Below, in pieces: positions 24,143-31,925 of a stretch of 44,004 nt of DNA; the first letter of the stretch is position 1; every line of letters begins with the position of its first letter. A program made the translations under genes and the position numbers. The stretch is from an uncultured beta proteobacterium (lineage in GTDB: Bacteria; Pseudomonadota; Gammaproteobacteria; Burkholderiales; Burkholderiaceae_B). The DNA lies in contig CAITPF010000032.1 in NCBI GenBank assembly GCA_903894155.1, positions 1 to 44,004 on the forward strand, read 5' to 3'. The notes below the pieces were generated by a model that had not been told where the DNA came from, ran no database searches, and saw only the letters and a program-made list of their open reading frames with translations.

Positions 24143-25579
24143 GTGGCAGCGACACAACCGCAGAATCCAACCGGCGCAAAACCGCGAACGCTGTTCGACA
24201 AAATCTGGGATAGCCACCTGGTGGTTCCCCGTCAGTCGGGACCCTCGCTGATCTATATCGACCGGCATCTGCTGCACGAAGGTTCGTTCCACGCGTTCAG
24301 GGCGATGCGCGCGCGCAAGCTGGCCCTGCGCAATCCCAGCCAGTTGTTCGGCGTTGCAGATCATTACGTGCCCACCCGCGGGCGCAGCATCGAGCAGGCC
24401 GCCAGCCCCGAGGTCGCCGCCATGATCACGCAGTTCGACGCCAACATGGACTGGGCCGGGATTCGTCATTTCTCGATGGGCGATCCGCGCCAGGGCATCG
24501 TGCATGTCATCGGGCCAGAGCAGGGCCTGACGCTGCCGGGGATGATGATGGTCTGCACCGACAGCCACACGTCGACCCATGGGGCGCTTGGGTCGATTGC
24601 GTTCGGCATCGGGCAATCCGAAAGCGTGCACGTCATGGCGACCCAGACGCTGTGGCAGATCAAACCTGGCACGTTTCGCATCCGCGTCGAGGGAACCCGG
24701 GCGCCCGGGGTCAGCGCAAAAGATGTCGCGCTGGCGATCATCGCCCAGATCGGCGCCGATGGTGCCGTCGGACACGCGATCGAGTTCGCGGGCAGCGTCA
24801 TCCGCGGGATGGACGTCGAAGAGCGGCTGACGGTCTGCAACATGGCCATCGAAGCGGGTGCGCGCTCTGGGCTCGTCGCGCCAGACGATACGACCTACGA
24901 ATACCTTCACGGCAAGCCTCATGCTCCTGCCGGGGAGCAGTGGGACACCGCCGTCGCGGGCTGGCGAAAATTGCCGTCCGACGATGGGGCAAGCTTTGAT
25001 CGCGAGGCGGCGCTCGAAGCTGAACACATCCTGCCCATGGTGACCTGGGGAACAAGCCTGGATACCGCACTGCCGATCAGCGGCCGGGTGCCGGATCCGG
25101 AATCGATCGCCGACGCGCAGGCACGCACAGCCGTCGAGGCATCCATGCGCTACATGGGGCTTGCGCCAGGAACCCCGCTCACCGACATTCCCATTGATCG
25201 CATTTTCATCGGATCCTGCACCAACAGCCGCCTCTCCGATCTGCGCGAGGCCGCACAGGTGCTGCGCGGGCGACGCGCCCGCATCCCCGGCATTGTCGTG
25301 CCGGGCTCCGGCCTCGTGAAGGCGCAAGCCGAAGCGCTCGGACTGCACAAGGTTTTCACGGATGCCGGTCTCGAATGGCGCGAAGCCGGATGTTCGATGT
25401 GCGCCGCCATGAACGGCGATATCGCGGCGCCCGGCGAGCGCGTCGCGTCGACGACCAACCGGAACTTCGTCGGCAGACAGGGGCCGGGGGTGCGCACGCA
25501 CCTGATGAGCCCCGCGATGGCCGCCGCCGCAGCGGTGACCGGCCACCTGACCGATGTCCGGACCCTGGAGGCACCATGA
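24143..25579 (+). CDS. Aconitase-family hydro-lyase large subunit (LeuC type)
   Basis: 478 residues, close to the E. coli-type LeuC length. Motifs are TLFDKIWDSHLV, IDRHLLHEGSFHAF, VCTDSHTSTHGALGSIAFGIG, cluster Cys359 in FIGSCTNSRLSDLR, Cys417 and Cys420 in AGCSMCAAMNGD, and STTNRNFVGRQG. The start is GTG at 24143 with GGAG 5 bases upstream; TTG at 24107 is less likely as it overlaps the -10 region. Several positions depart from canonical LeuC (VADHYVPT for DHNVPT; a non-Asp-rich insertion around 259-290), so the substrate may not be isopropylmalate. It overlaps the small-subunit gene by ATGA. Confidence 0.9.
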   Translation: MAATQPQNPTGAKPRTLFDKIWDSHLVVPRQSGPSLIYIDRHLLHEGSFHAFRAMRARKLALRNPSQLFGVADHYVPTRGRSIEQAASPEVAAMITQFDANMDWAGIRHFSMGDPRQGIVHVIGPEQGLTLPGMMMVCTDSHTSTHGALGSIAFGIGQSESVHVMATQTLWQIKPGTFRIRVEGTRAPGVSAKDVALAIIAQIGADGAVGHAIEFAGSVIRGMDVEERLTVCNMAIEAGARSGLVAPDDTTYEYLHGKPHAPAGEQWDTAVAGWRKLPSDDGASFDREAALEAEHILPMVTWGTSLDTALPISGRVPDPESIADAQARTAVEASMRYMGLAPGTPLTDIPIDRIFIGSCTNSRLSDLREAAQVLRGRRARIPGIVVPGSGLVKAQAEALGLHKVFTDAGLEWREAGCSMCAAMNGDIAAPGERVASTTNRNFVGRQGPGVRTHLMSPAMAAAAAVTGHLTDVRTLEAP

Positions 25580-26220
25580 CCCCGCTCATCACACTCAGCG
25601 CGGCTGCCGCAGCGATTGACGGACGCAACGTCGACACCGACCAGATCATTCCTGCGCGCTTTCTCAAGGCCGATCGCGGTCAGCCGGGTGGTTACGGGCG
25701 CTATCTGTTTCACGATGTGCGACGCGATGCCCAGGGCAACGAATCCGCGCAATTCGTGCTCAACCAGCCCCGCTTCCGGAGTCCTGGGATCCTGGTGGCC
25801 GAGCACAATTTCGGCTGCGGCTCCTCCCGGGAGGGCGCCGTCTACGCGCTGGCGGATTGCGGCGTGCGCGCAGTGATCGCACCAAGCTTTGGCGACATCT
25901 TCTTCAACAACTGCCTGAAAAACGGGCTGCTTCCCTTGCGCCTGGACGAGCATTCGGTCGCCGCCCTGATCTACCAGTTGCACCACGCGGATGACCCCGC
26001 ACAGACGCAGGTCGATATCGACCTGGAAAGCCAGACAGTGCGCTGGCAGCCGCCAGGCGGCGCAGCGCCCGCGATCCACGCGTTCGATATCGATCCTTTC
26101 TGGCGCGAGTGCCTGATGAAAGGCGTCGATGAAGTCGAGCTCACGCTGTCCTACCTGGATCAGATCGGGGAATTCGAATCCCGCTATCTGGCCGAGCACC
26201 CCTGGATCAATACAAGATGA
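25576..26220 (+). CDS. Aconitase-family hydro-lyase small subunit (LeuD type)
   Basis: A 214-residue swivel domain of the long LeuD type: GRNVDTDQIIPARFLK (16-31), GRYLFHDVR, EHNFGCGSSREGA (76-88), a typical SFGDIFFNNCLKNGLLP segment, and a C-terminus with FWRECLMKGVDEVELTLSY. It pairs with the large subunit at 24143-25579 through an ATGA overlap and is itself coupled by ATGA to the thioesterase gene. It completes the heterodimer, with its loop closing over the [4Fe-4S] site. Confidence 0.9.
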   Translation: MTPLITLSAAAAAIDGRNVDTDQIIPARFLKADRGQPGGYGRYLFHDVRRDAQGNESAQFVLNQPRFRSPGILVAEHNFGCGSSREGAVYALADCGVRAVIAPSFGDIFFNNCLKNGLLPLRLDEHSVAALIYQLHHADDPAQTQVDIDLESQTVRWQPPGGAAPAIHAFDIDPFWRECLMKGVDEVELTLSYLDQIGEFESRYLAEHPWINTR

Positions 26221-26702
26221 CGACCCCGCATGCCGCCCACGATCCGCGCAAGGCACGACAACTCACGCGCGCGGACTTTGAATTTTTCGAACGCATCACG
26301 TTGCGCTATTCGGACAACGACGCCAACGGGCACGTCAATAATGCGTGCTATTACTCGTTCTTCGATACGTCTGTCGATGCGTTTCTCGTCGCAACCGGCT
26401 ATCGCAGCGTATTGCGAGGCCTCTACCAGACCCTCGTCGTTGCCTCCGAATGCCGGTACTTCAGCCAGGTGTCGTCGCCCGGGCAGATCGAAGTGGGGGT
26501 ACGCATCGGTCGCGTCGGCAACAGTACCGTGCAGTACGCGCTGGCGGTGTTCTCGGCTGAGAGCCCTGACCTTGCGGCCGCACAGGGCAGCTTCACGCAT
26601 TGTTGCGTGCTGCGGGCGACCCAGCGCCCCGCCCCGATCCCCGAGGATCTGCGCGCAACGCTCGAGTCTGTGGTCAGGAAGCGGCAGCAGGACGCTGCCT
26701 GA
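26217..26702 (+). CDS. Hot-dog fold acyl-CoA thioesterase (YbgC/4-HBT family)
   Basis: A 161-residue hot-dog protein. The 4-hydroxybenzoyl-CoA thioesterase motif is clear: RYSDNDANGHVNNACYYSFFD (30-50), with Asp34 as the catalytic-type acid. Later come VVASECRYF and the VGVRIGRVGNSTVQY strands. It hydrolyses an acyl-CoA in the cytosol; chain preference is not visible. It is translationally coupled (ATGA) to the LeuD-type gene, so the operon reads hydro-lyase large, small, thioesterase. Its last 29 bp overlap the convergent CoA-transferase gene. Confidence 0.9.
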   Translation: MTTPHAAHDPRKARQLTRADFEFFERITLRYSDNDANGHVNNACYYSFFDTSVDAFLVATGYRSVLRGLYQTLVVASECRYFSQVSSPGQIEVGVRIGRVGNSTVQYALAVFSAESPDLAAAQGSFTHCCVLRATQRPAPIPEDLRATLESVVRKRQQDAA

Positions 26703-27924
26703 CGGCGCCGGCCGCGAGCAGCGCATCGATCTCTTCTCGCGTCAGGCCGAATTCGGCCAGGATTTCGGTCGTATGCTCTCCGATCGCCGGCGGGCCCTGA
26801 TGCACGCGCGACTGGCCATCACGATCGCACATCGACATGCCAGGCATGCGCACGCTGCCTGCGACCGAACTTTGTGTGTCGACAATCAAGCCGTTGTGCG
26901 CAAGCTGCGGGGACTGCATCACCATGCCGTAATCGGCGATCGGTCCGCAAATGATGTCCTCGGCCTCCATGAGCGCCTGCCACTCGGCAGAGGTACGCGC
27001 GGCGAGATGCACTTTGAGCACTGACATCAACCCCTTGCGATTGGCCACCCGCTTCGGGATCGTGGCGAAGTCAGGATGATCGGCAAGATCGGGATCGCCC
27101 AACAACCGACACAGCGCGCGCCAGCGATCATCGTGATAGGCGGCGATCATGATCCAGCCGTCTTTCGTGGGGTAGGCCTCGTTGGGGGCGGAATATGGCG
27201 CGGCCGTACCGGTGCGCAGCGGCAACTCGCCGCTCGACAGGTATGACGCGATCGCGGACTGCTGCAGCATGATCGCTGCGTTGTAGAGCGACAGATCCAG
27301 ATGCTGGCCCTGGCCTGTCGCGTCACGCACGCGCAGCGCGGCAAGCACCGCCGAGGTCGAAATGAACCCCGTCACCATGTCAACCGCCGGCACCAGCACT
27401 TTCATGGGCGGCGAATCCTCGTCGCCCACGTTGCTCATCAGCCCGGATACAGCCTGAACGATTCCATCGACACCCGCTTTGTCGCGCCAGGGACCGGTTT
27501 GCCCGTAGGCCGACACAGAGCCGAACACCAGCGCCGGATTGACCGCGCGCAGCGCCTCATAGCCGATGCCCAGGCGCTCCATCACGCCGGGCCGAAAACT
27601 CTCGAGCACCACATCGGACTGCGACGCGAGCCGACGCACGAGCGCCGAACCCTGCGCGTGCTTCATGTCGATCACCAGCGAGCGCTTGTTCCGGTTAAAG
27701 CTCATGGACACGACCGATTCGCCTTCCTGCCACGGCGGCCCGAGCTTGCGCCCGATGTCGCCGCCCGGCGCTTCGATCTTGATGACATCTGCACCCATGT
27801 CGCCGAGTTGCATGGCGGCAAGTGGCCCTGCGCCGATCTGCGTGAAATCCAGCACGCGCACGCCACGGAGTGCGTCGTTGATGCTGCCGGCCGTGATCTG
27901 CCGCGATGTGTCGCTAGGGTTCAA
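26674..27924 (-). CDS. Class III CoA-transferase (CaiB/BaiF)
   Basis: A 416-residue enzyme of the formyl-CoA transferase family. Motifs are LRGVRVLDFTQIGAGPLAAMQLGDMGADVIKIE (19-51), NRNKRSLVIDMK, catalytic-type Asp153 in KAGVDGIVQAVSG, and LDLSLYNAA. It moves CoA between carboxylic acids, activating a substrate for degradation. The start is TTG at 27924 with a weak ribosome site, overlapping the upstream bug gene by 11 bp. It is last in the GST, crotonase, MBL, bug, CoA-transferase series, so it probably activates the acid imported by the Bug system. Confidence 0.9.
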   Translation of the reverse strand: MNPSDTSRQITAGSINDALRGVRVLDFTQIGAGPLAAMQLGDMGADVIKIEAPGGDIGRKLGPPWQEGESVVSMSFNRNKRSLVIDMKHAQGSALVRRLASQSDVVLESFRPGVMERLGIGYEALRAVNPALVFGSVSAYGQTGPWRDKAGVDGIVQAVSGLMSNVGDEDSPPMKVLVPAVDMVTGFISTSAVLAALRVRDATGQGQHLDLSLYNAAIMLQQSAIASYLSSGELPLRTGTAAPYSAPNEAYPTKDGWIMIAAYHDDRWRALCRLLGDPDLADHPDFATIPKRVANRKGLMSVLKVHLAARTSAEWQALMEAEDIICGPIADYGMVMQSPQLAHNGLIVDTQSSVAGSVRMPGMSMCDRDGQSRVHQGPPAIGEHTTEILAEFGLTREEIDALLAAGAVRQRPAAAS

Positions 27925-28906
27925 GCTTCAGTCCGATGTCTTTGATGGATTTTTCCCAGTAGACGAGATCGCGCCTGATCAGCGCAGCCATTCCATCCGG
28001 GTCGAGATAGGTCACCACAAATCCAAGGCTGGCAAGCCGATCACGGGTTTCCGGATCCTCAAGCGCACGGCGGATGTCGGCCGACAGTCGCGCGGCGACG
28101 TCCCGCGGGGTATGGGCAGGCGCAAGGATGGAATACCACAGGGGCACTTCATACCCAGGCAGTCCCGCTTCCGAGATCGTCGGCACCTCCGGCATGGCGG
28201 GCGAGCGCTTCGCGGTCGTCACCCCAAGGGCACGCACCCTGCCCGACTTCACATACGGTTCAAGCGACGCCATGGTGCCGATCGATGACTGCACCTGCCC
28301 GCCGATGAGGTCGGCGATCGCAGGCCCCGTGCCCTTGTACGGAACGTGTGTCACCTTGATGCCAGCCGCGTGGTTGAACACCTCAAAGGCGATGTGCTGC
28401 GGTGTCCCGTTGCCAGGCGTGCTGTAGTTCAGGCCGCCCGGCGTGGCGCGCGCGAGCGCGATAAATTCCCGGACGGTATTGGCCTTCACCGCCGGATTCA
28501 CCACCAGAACCATCGGCACCGTTGCAGCCAGGGCGATCGGGGTGAAATCTTTCGCGATATCGAAGGGAACGTTGGTGTACATCCAGGGGTTGATCGTCAC
28601 CTGGTTCGAAGCGATGAGGATCGTATAGCCATCCGGGGGCGACTTCGCGACAAGTTCCGAGCCGATATTGCCGCCCGCACCGCCCTTGTTGTCGATCACC
28701 ACGGTCTGCCCGAGGAATTCGCCAAGCTTGGGCGCGATCGCACGGGCCAGAATATCGTTGCCGCCGCCCGGCGGAAACGGCACGACGAAGCGGATCGGAC
28801 GATCGGGAAAATTAGCACCGGCGGATCCCCCCCCGGTCTGTGCCGTCGCCACAGGCAACAGTGCGGCGATCCAAAAAGCCAGCAATGCCCTAAACCACTT
28901 GTTCAT
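27914..28906 (-). CDS. Bug/TctC-family tripartite tricarboxylate binding protein
   Basis: 330 residues. A signal peptide (NKWFRALLAFWIAALLPVATA) precedes Bug motifs FPDRPIRFVVPFPPGGGNDILAR, GQTVVIDNKGGAGGNIGSELVAKSPPDGYTIL and HVPYKGTGPAIADLIGGQV. GAGGAG lies 7 bases before the ATG at 28906. It is the third Bug protein of the window. It overlaps the CoA-transferase start and lies 28 bp after the MBL gene, placing substrate capture inside the catabolic operon. Confidence 0.93.
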   Translation of the reverse strand: MNKWFRALLAFWIAALLPVATAQTGGGSAGANFPDRPIRFVVPFPPGGGNDILARAIAPKLGEFLGQTVVIDNKGGAGGNIGSELVAKSPPDGYTILIASNQVTINPWMYTNVPFDIAKDFTPIALAATVPMVLVVNPAVKANTVREFIALARATPGGLNYSTPGNGTPQHIAFEVFNHAAGIKVTHVPYKGTGPAIADLIGGQVQSSIGTMASLEPYVKSGRVRALGVTTAKRSPAMPEVPTISEAGLPGYEVPLWYSILAPAHTPRDVAARLSADIRRALEDPETRDRLASLGFVVTYLDPDGMAALIRRDLVYWEKSIKDIGLKLEP

Positions 28907-28934
28907 GCTGATCTCCTCGCGATCGAATACGCGA

Positions 28935-29810
28935 CTAGGAAACAAACCGGAATCCGCCCGCCGGGGCGGTTTCGATGCGCCCGACCGAGGGCGCCGGGAA
29001 ATGGGCCGGCAAAACGAGCGTGCCGGTATCGGCGTGCTTTTCTATCAGCGCCGTGCGCGTGATCCGGGCGCGTTCCGGATCCTCGTCGGCGTACGTCGAC
29101 AACTCCGGAAACCGCAACTGAATCTGGTGATGCATGACATCGCCCGTGATGACCCCGCGCGCGCCACCCGATGCCACGTTGATCACGATATTGCCGACCG
29201 TGTGCCCGGGGCAGGGCTCGACCGAAATCCCCTTCTCCAACTCGTAATCATCACCAACCAGAACCGCCTGGTTGGCCCTGTGCACGGGCATGACACTATC
29301 CTCGAACGCCTGCATGTGGGTATCCCGAACCCCCGATCGGTAGACGCCATCCCAGTGCTCATACTCTTTCTTCGACATGATGTACTTCGCGTTCGGAAAG
29401 GTCGGGCGCCAGGTGCCGTCGACCAGATGCGTATTCCAGCCGACGTGGTCCCAGTGCAGGTGCGTACACATCACGAAATCGACCTGCTCAGGCCGTACCC
29501 CCGCCGCCGCAAGGGCCGGCAGGTAATCCTTTTTCATCCGGTGGAAAGCCGGGCGTAGCGGCCGCTCCTTGTCGTTGCCGCAGCAGGTGTCCACGAGGAT
29601 GATGTGGCGGCCGGTTTTCACGACGTAGGAGTGGAAACTCAGGACGAGTTCCGATTCGCGCGTCATCTGGCCTGGCGGCAAATCGCGGTGACAGATCGCG
29701 AGCATCTCGTCGGTCAACTCGGGAAAGAACTTGCGCGCGTCGATATACGGCAACTGCTGCTCGACGATGCGATCAATGCTGAACTGGCCAATTGTGGCTG
29801 CTGGCACCAT
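28935..29810 (-). CDS. MBL-fold metallohydrolase
   Basis: A 291-residue metallo-beta-lactamase fold protein. The metal motif THLHWDH is at residues 116-122, with a later His in PCPGHTVGN, Asp in ITGDVMHH and a C-terminal His in LPAHFPAP, enough for a dinuclear zinc site. The general layout resembles lactonase/glyoxalase II-like members such as N-acyl-homoserine lactonases, but no specific substrate can be assigned. The ATG at 29810 has GGGAG 6 bases upstream. It lies 144 bp downstream of the crotonase gene across a structured gap, and 28 bp upstream of bug. Confidence 0.88.
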   Translation of the reverse strand: MVPAATIGQFSIDRIVEQQLPYIDARKFFPELTDEMLAICHRDLPPGQMTRESELVLSFHSYVVKTGRHIILVDTCCGNDKERPLRPAFHRMKKDYLPALAAAGVRPEQVDFVMCTHLHWDHVGWNTHLVDGTWRPTFPNAKYIMSKKEYEHWDGVYRSGVRDTHMQAFEDSVMPVHRANQAVLVGDDYELEKGISVEPCPGHTVGNIVINVASGGARGVITGDVMHHQIQLRFPELSTYADEDPERARITRTALIEKHADTGTLVLPAHFPAPSVGRIETAPAGGFRFVS

Positions 29811-29828
29811 GGTGTCTCCCGTGTCACG

Positions 29829-29846
29829 CCGCGGTCTTCGCCGCGG
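29829..29846. other. Hairpin CCGCGG-TCTTCG-CCGCGG before the MBL gene
   Basis: A perfect 6-bp GC stem with a 6-base loop sits about 20 bases upstream of the MBL start, just before its ribosome site. It could influence translation or mRNA processing of the downstream half of the operon. Confidence 0.35.
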
Positions 29847-29871
29847 GCATTTCTTGTGATTGACTGTTGCG

Positions 29872-29950
29872 AAAAAGCCAAAAGCGCGCGACAAGGGCTG
29901 CGAGTGTATTCCTTGACTGCCACCCCGCCTGGGCGAGGTTTGTCGCGCGC
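29872..29950 (-). terminator. Large inverted repeat with T-tracts after the crotonase gene
   Basis: An 11-bp perfect inverted repeat (GCGCGCGACAA at 29884-29894, TTGTCGCGCGC at 29940-29950) encloses an inner GC hairpin (about 29922-29937). In the minus direction it is followed by TTTTGGCTTTTT (29872-29883). It begins 4 bp after the crotonase stop. The 45-base loop is long for an intrinsic terminator, so partial termination is more likely than full. Confidence 0.5.
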
Positions 29951-29954
29951 CAGA

Positions 29955-30770
29955 TTAAGCGGGGCGACCGCCCGGATACCAACTCGGATTGCGCTTCTCG
30001 ATAAACGACGCTGTGCCTTCGGCGGCCTCCGGCCGCTGGCGAAAGCTCGCGTGCTCGTCAACCAGGGCGTCGAACAGTGCGTCATCGACCACGGCGCCAG
30101 CCACCTGCATGGTACGGCGCTTGATGGCCTTGAGCGCCTCGGGCGCACTCATTAACAACGCGTCCACGACACGCTCGCCCGTTGCCTGCAACGCATCGGC
30201 GGCGCATACCTCGTGCACCAGGCCAAGCTGCATCGCCACCTGGGGGCCGAAACGTTCGCTGGTCAGGGCATAGCGCCGTACATTGCGCGCACCGATCGCC
30301 TGACAAAGCTGGGGCAGGATAATCGACGGATTCAGGCCCCAACGGACCTCGGTAATTGCAAACAGCGCGTTGTCTGCCGCGATGACAACATCACAGGCCG
30401 CCAGGACCCCCGTGCCACCGCCAAAACAGCCGCCCTGGACGAGCGCGACGGTTGGCAGCGCGAGCAAATCCAGACGGCGGACGGCCTCGCCCGTCAACCG
30501 CGACGCATCGCGGTTGGCATCGGGCCCCTTGCGACCCACGCCAGCGATCCATTGAAGATCGGCTCCGGCCTGGAAATGCCGCCCGTTTCCGCGAATGACC
30601 ACCACCCGTGCCTGGGGCAGGCTCGGCAGGGCGTCCATGGCCTCGTGCAACCCGGCCAGCATATCCCCGTTATAGGCGTTGTTGACCTCGGGGCGGTTCA
30701 GCGACACGGTCACGACGCCGCGCGAGTCGATATCGCACAGCACCGTGCCATTGCCCAGTGACATCGTCAT
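29955..30770 (-). CDS. Crotonase-family protein, LiuC/AtuE-like enoyl-CoA hydratase
   Basis: A 271-residue crotonase fold. Oxyanion strands are HFQAGADL (65-72) and GGCFGGGTGVLAACD (113-127). The usual first catalytic Glu (GGGxE) is Gly121; the second is present as Glu141 in FAITEVRWGLNP. This arrangement plus VRRYALTSERF recalls the LiuC/AtuE methylglutaconyl-type hydratases rather than FadB. It would hydrate a branched enoyl-CoA. GGAGG precedes the ATG. It lies 25 bp after the GST gene; the activity could also be isomerase- or hydrolase-type given the missing Glu. Confidence 0.85.
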   Translation of the reverse strand: MTMSLGNGTVLCDIDSRGVVTVSLNRPEVNNAYNGDMLAGLHEAMDALPSLPQARVVVIRGNGRHFQAGADLQWIAGVGRKGPDANRDASRLTGEAVRRLDLLALPTVALVQGGCFGGGTGVLAACDVVIAADNALFAITEVRWGLNPSIILPQLCQAIGARNVRRYALTSERFGPQVAMQLGLVHEVCAADALQATGERVVDALLMSAPEALKAIKRRTMQVAGAVVDDALFDALVDEHASFRQRPEAAEGTASFIEKRNPSWYPGGRPA

Positions 30771-30795
30771 GATGGTCCTCCGGTTGGTTGCGGCG

Positions 30796-31410
30796 TCAGG
30801 CCGGGGGCATCGTTGCCTGCATGGCAGGCAGCTTCGAGAAAACCTCGTACCAGGCGGCTGCCTTGGGACGCCCGTCGCGCCAGGCGACCTCCGGGTAGCG
30901 GAAATCGAGGTACCCCAACGCGCAAGCGATCGTGATTTCGCCGATGGTGAAGCGTGCGGTGCCCAGACTCGGCGCCTGTGCTTCGATCTCGTTCAGGCAA
31001 TCGGTAATTTTCGACATCTGGCCCGCGTCCCACTCTGCCCAGCGCAGCTCGGGGGGCCTGAGCGTGCGCTCGTAGCGCACCAGGATGGCGGCATCCAGCA
31101 GGCCGTCGCCCAAGGACTGCTGGGTGAGCGCGATCCAGCGGGCGCGACCGGCGTCAGGGAACAACCCGCCGCCGCGAACGTTGTCAATGTATTCGCAAAT
31201 CACCCGGCTATCGAACAGGCAAAGCCCGTCGTCGGTGCGTGCCGCGGGCACCTTGGTCAACGGGTTGAAAGTGGCGATATTACGGTCGCGCTTGACGGGG
31301 CTGGCAGCCGCCGCAAGGCATTCAATGCCATCTGCGACGCCCAGATGGTGCGCTACGACCATCACCTTGCGTACATAGGGCGAGGTGCCGGCGTAATAGA
31401 GTTGCAGCAT
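30796..31410 (-). CDS. Glutathione S-transferase family protein
   Basis: A 204-residue GST. The N-terminal thioredoxin-like domain begins LQLYYAGTSPYVRKVMVVAHHLG, with Ser10 in the active-site position. The cis-Pro motif is KVPAARTDDGLCLFDSRVICEYID (53-76), whose DSR binds the glutathione gamma-glutamyl group, and an all-helical C-terminal domain follows. GGAG lies 6 bases before the ATG. It is first in the minus-strand catabolic series (GST, crotonase, MBL, bug, CoA-transferase). It might be detoxifying or ring-isomerising; the reaction is not assignable. A TAGAAT -10-like box lies at 31446-31451 (minus). Confidence 0.9.
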   Translation of the reverse strand: MLQLYYAGTSPYVRKVMVVAHHLGVADGIECLAAAASPVKRDRNIATFNPLTKVPAARTDDGLCLFDSRVICEYIDNVRGGGLFPDAGRARWIALTQQSLGDGLLDAAILVRYERTLRPPELRWAEWDAGQMSKITDCLNEIEAQAPSLGTARFTIGEITIACALGYLDFRYPEVAWRDGRPKAAAWYEVFSKLPAMQATMPPA

Positions 31411-31530
31411 GACGGTCTCCGTTGGTTTTATTTTGTGCGACGTTTATTCTAGCGAAATGCGCACCTTGCGTCGCGCCAGACGTCGTAGCCGCCCTGAACA
31501 ACCGGGCTTGCCACGCATCCGGTCAAGACA

Positions 31531-31896
31531 TTAACGCTTGCAGCTGAACTGAACGTACAGGAACCGCAGCAGCGTGGCAGCCGCGGGATCCTGATCGTGG
31601 TGCGGATTGGCATCCGTCCATTTCAGGAAATCGTTGAGCACCTGCCGGCGCGAAACGGGATCCTTCGAGACGCAAATACGGTTTGTCGCGTGGGGTGGGC
31701 GGTTGACGACATAGGCCTGGTACACGCCTTCGCCAAACCCGAAGCAAAATGCCTGTGCCTCGACGTCGCCGCGGTTCTTGCACATGGCGACCATGGCCTC
31801 GGTGGTGACATCCGCGCGGGGAAGGTTTTCCTGTGCCTGTGCGATCCCCGCGCAGGAAAACGCCATGACGAACATTGCAACTGTCTTTTTCAACAT
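31531..31896 (-). CDS. Rap1a/Tai-domain exported protein
   Basis: 121 residues. A signal peptide (LKKTVAMFVMAFSCAGIAQA) precedes a small domain with four cysteines (39, 51, 75, 119), likely two disulfides, and the Rap1a/Tai pattern: CFGFGEGVYQAY, RICVSKDPVSRRQVLNDFLKW, AAATLLRFLYVQFSC. Family members include Serratia type VI immunity proteins Rap1a/Rap2a and many orphan periplasmic proteins. No type VI effector or structural gene is here, so immunity is not implied. The ATG at 31896 has GAGGA upstream. It lies 29 bp after the DUF3300 gene. Confidence 0.78.
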   Translation of the reverse strand: MLKKTVAMFVMAFSCAGIAQAQENLPRADVTTEAMVAMCKNRGDVEAQAFCFGFGEGVYQAYVVNRPPHATNRICVSKDPVSRRQVLNDFLKWTDANPHHDQDPAAATLLRFLYVQFSCKR

Positions 31897-31925
31897 GTGG
31901 AGTCCTCGAATTTCACCTGAGCTTT

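Noticed and set aside
24092-25546. A 484-codon open frame antisense to the LeuC-type gene
   Set aside because: The sense strand has clear LeuC motifs and cluster cysteines. The antisense product is His/Arg/Gly-rich without any domain, as expected for shadow frames in GC-rich DNA.
22005-26220. A leucine biosynthesis locus
   Set aside because: Two unlike LeuCD-type pairs without leuA or leuB, surrounded by CoA and uptake genes, do not fit a biosynthetic leu operon; gene symbols leuC/leuD were therefore withheld.
31531-31896. A type VI secretion immunity gene
   Set aside because: Only the domain resemblance supports it; there is no effector, VgrG, Hcp or structural gene nearby.
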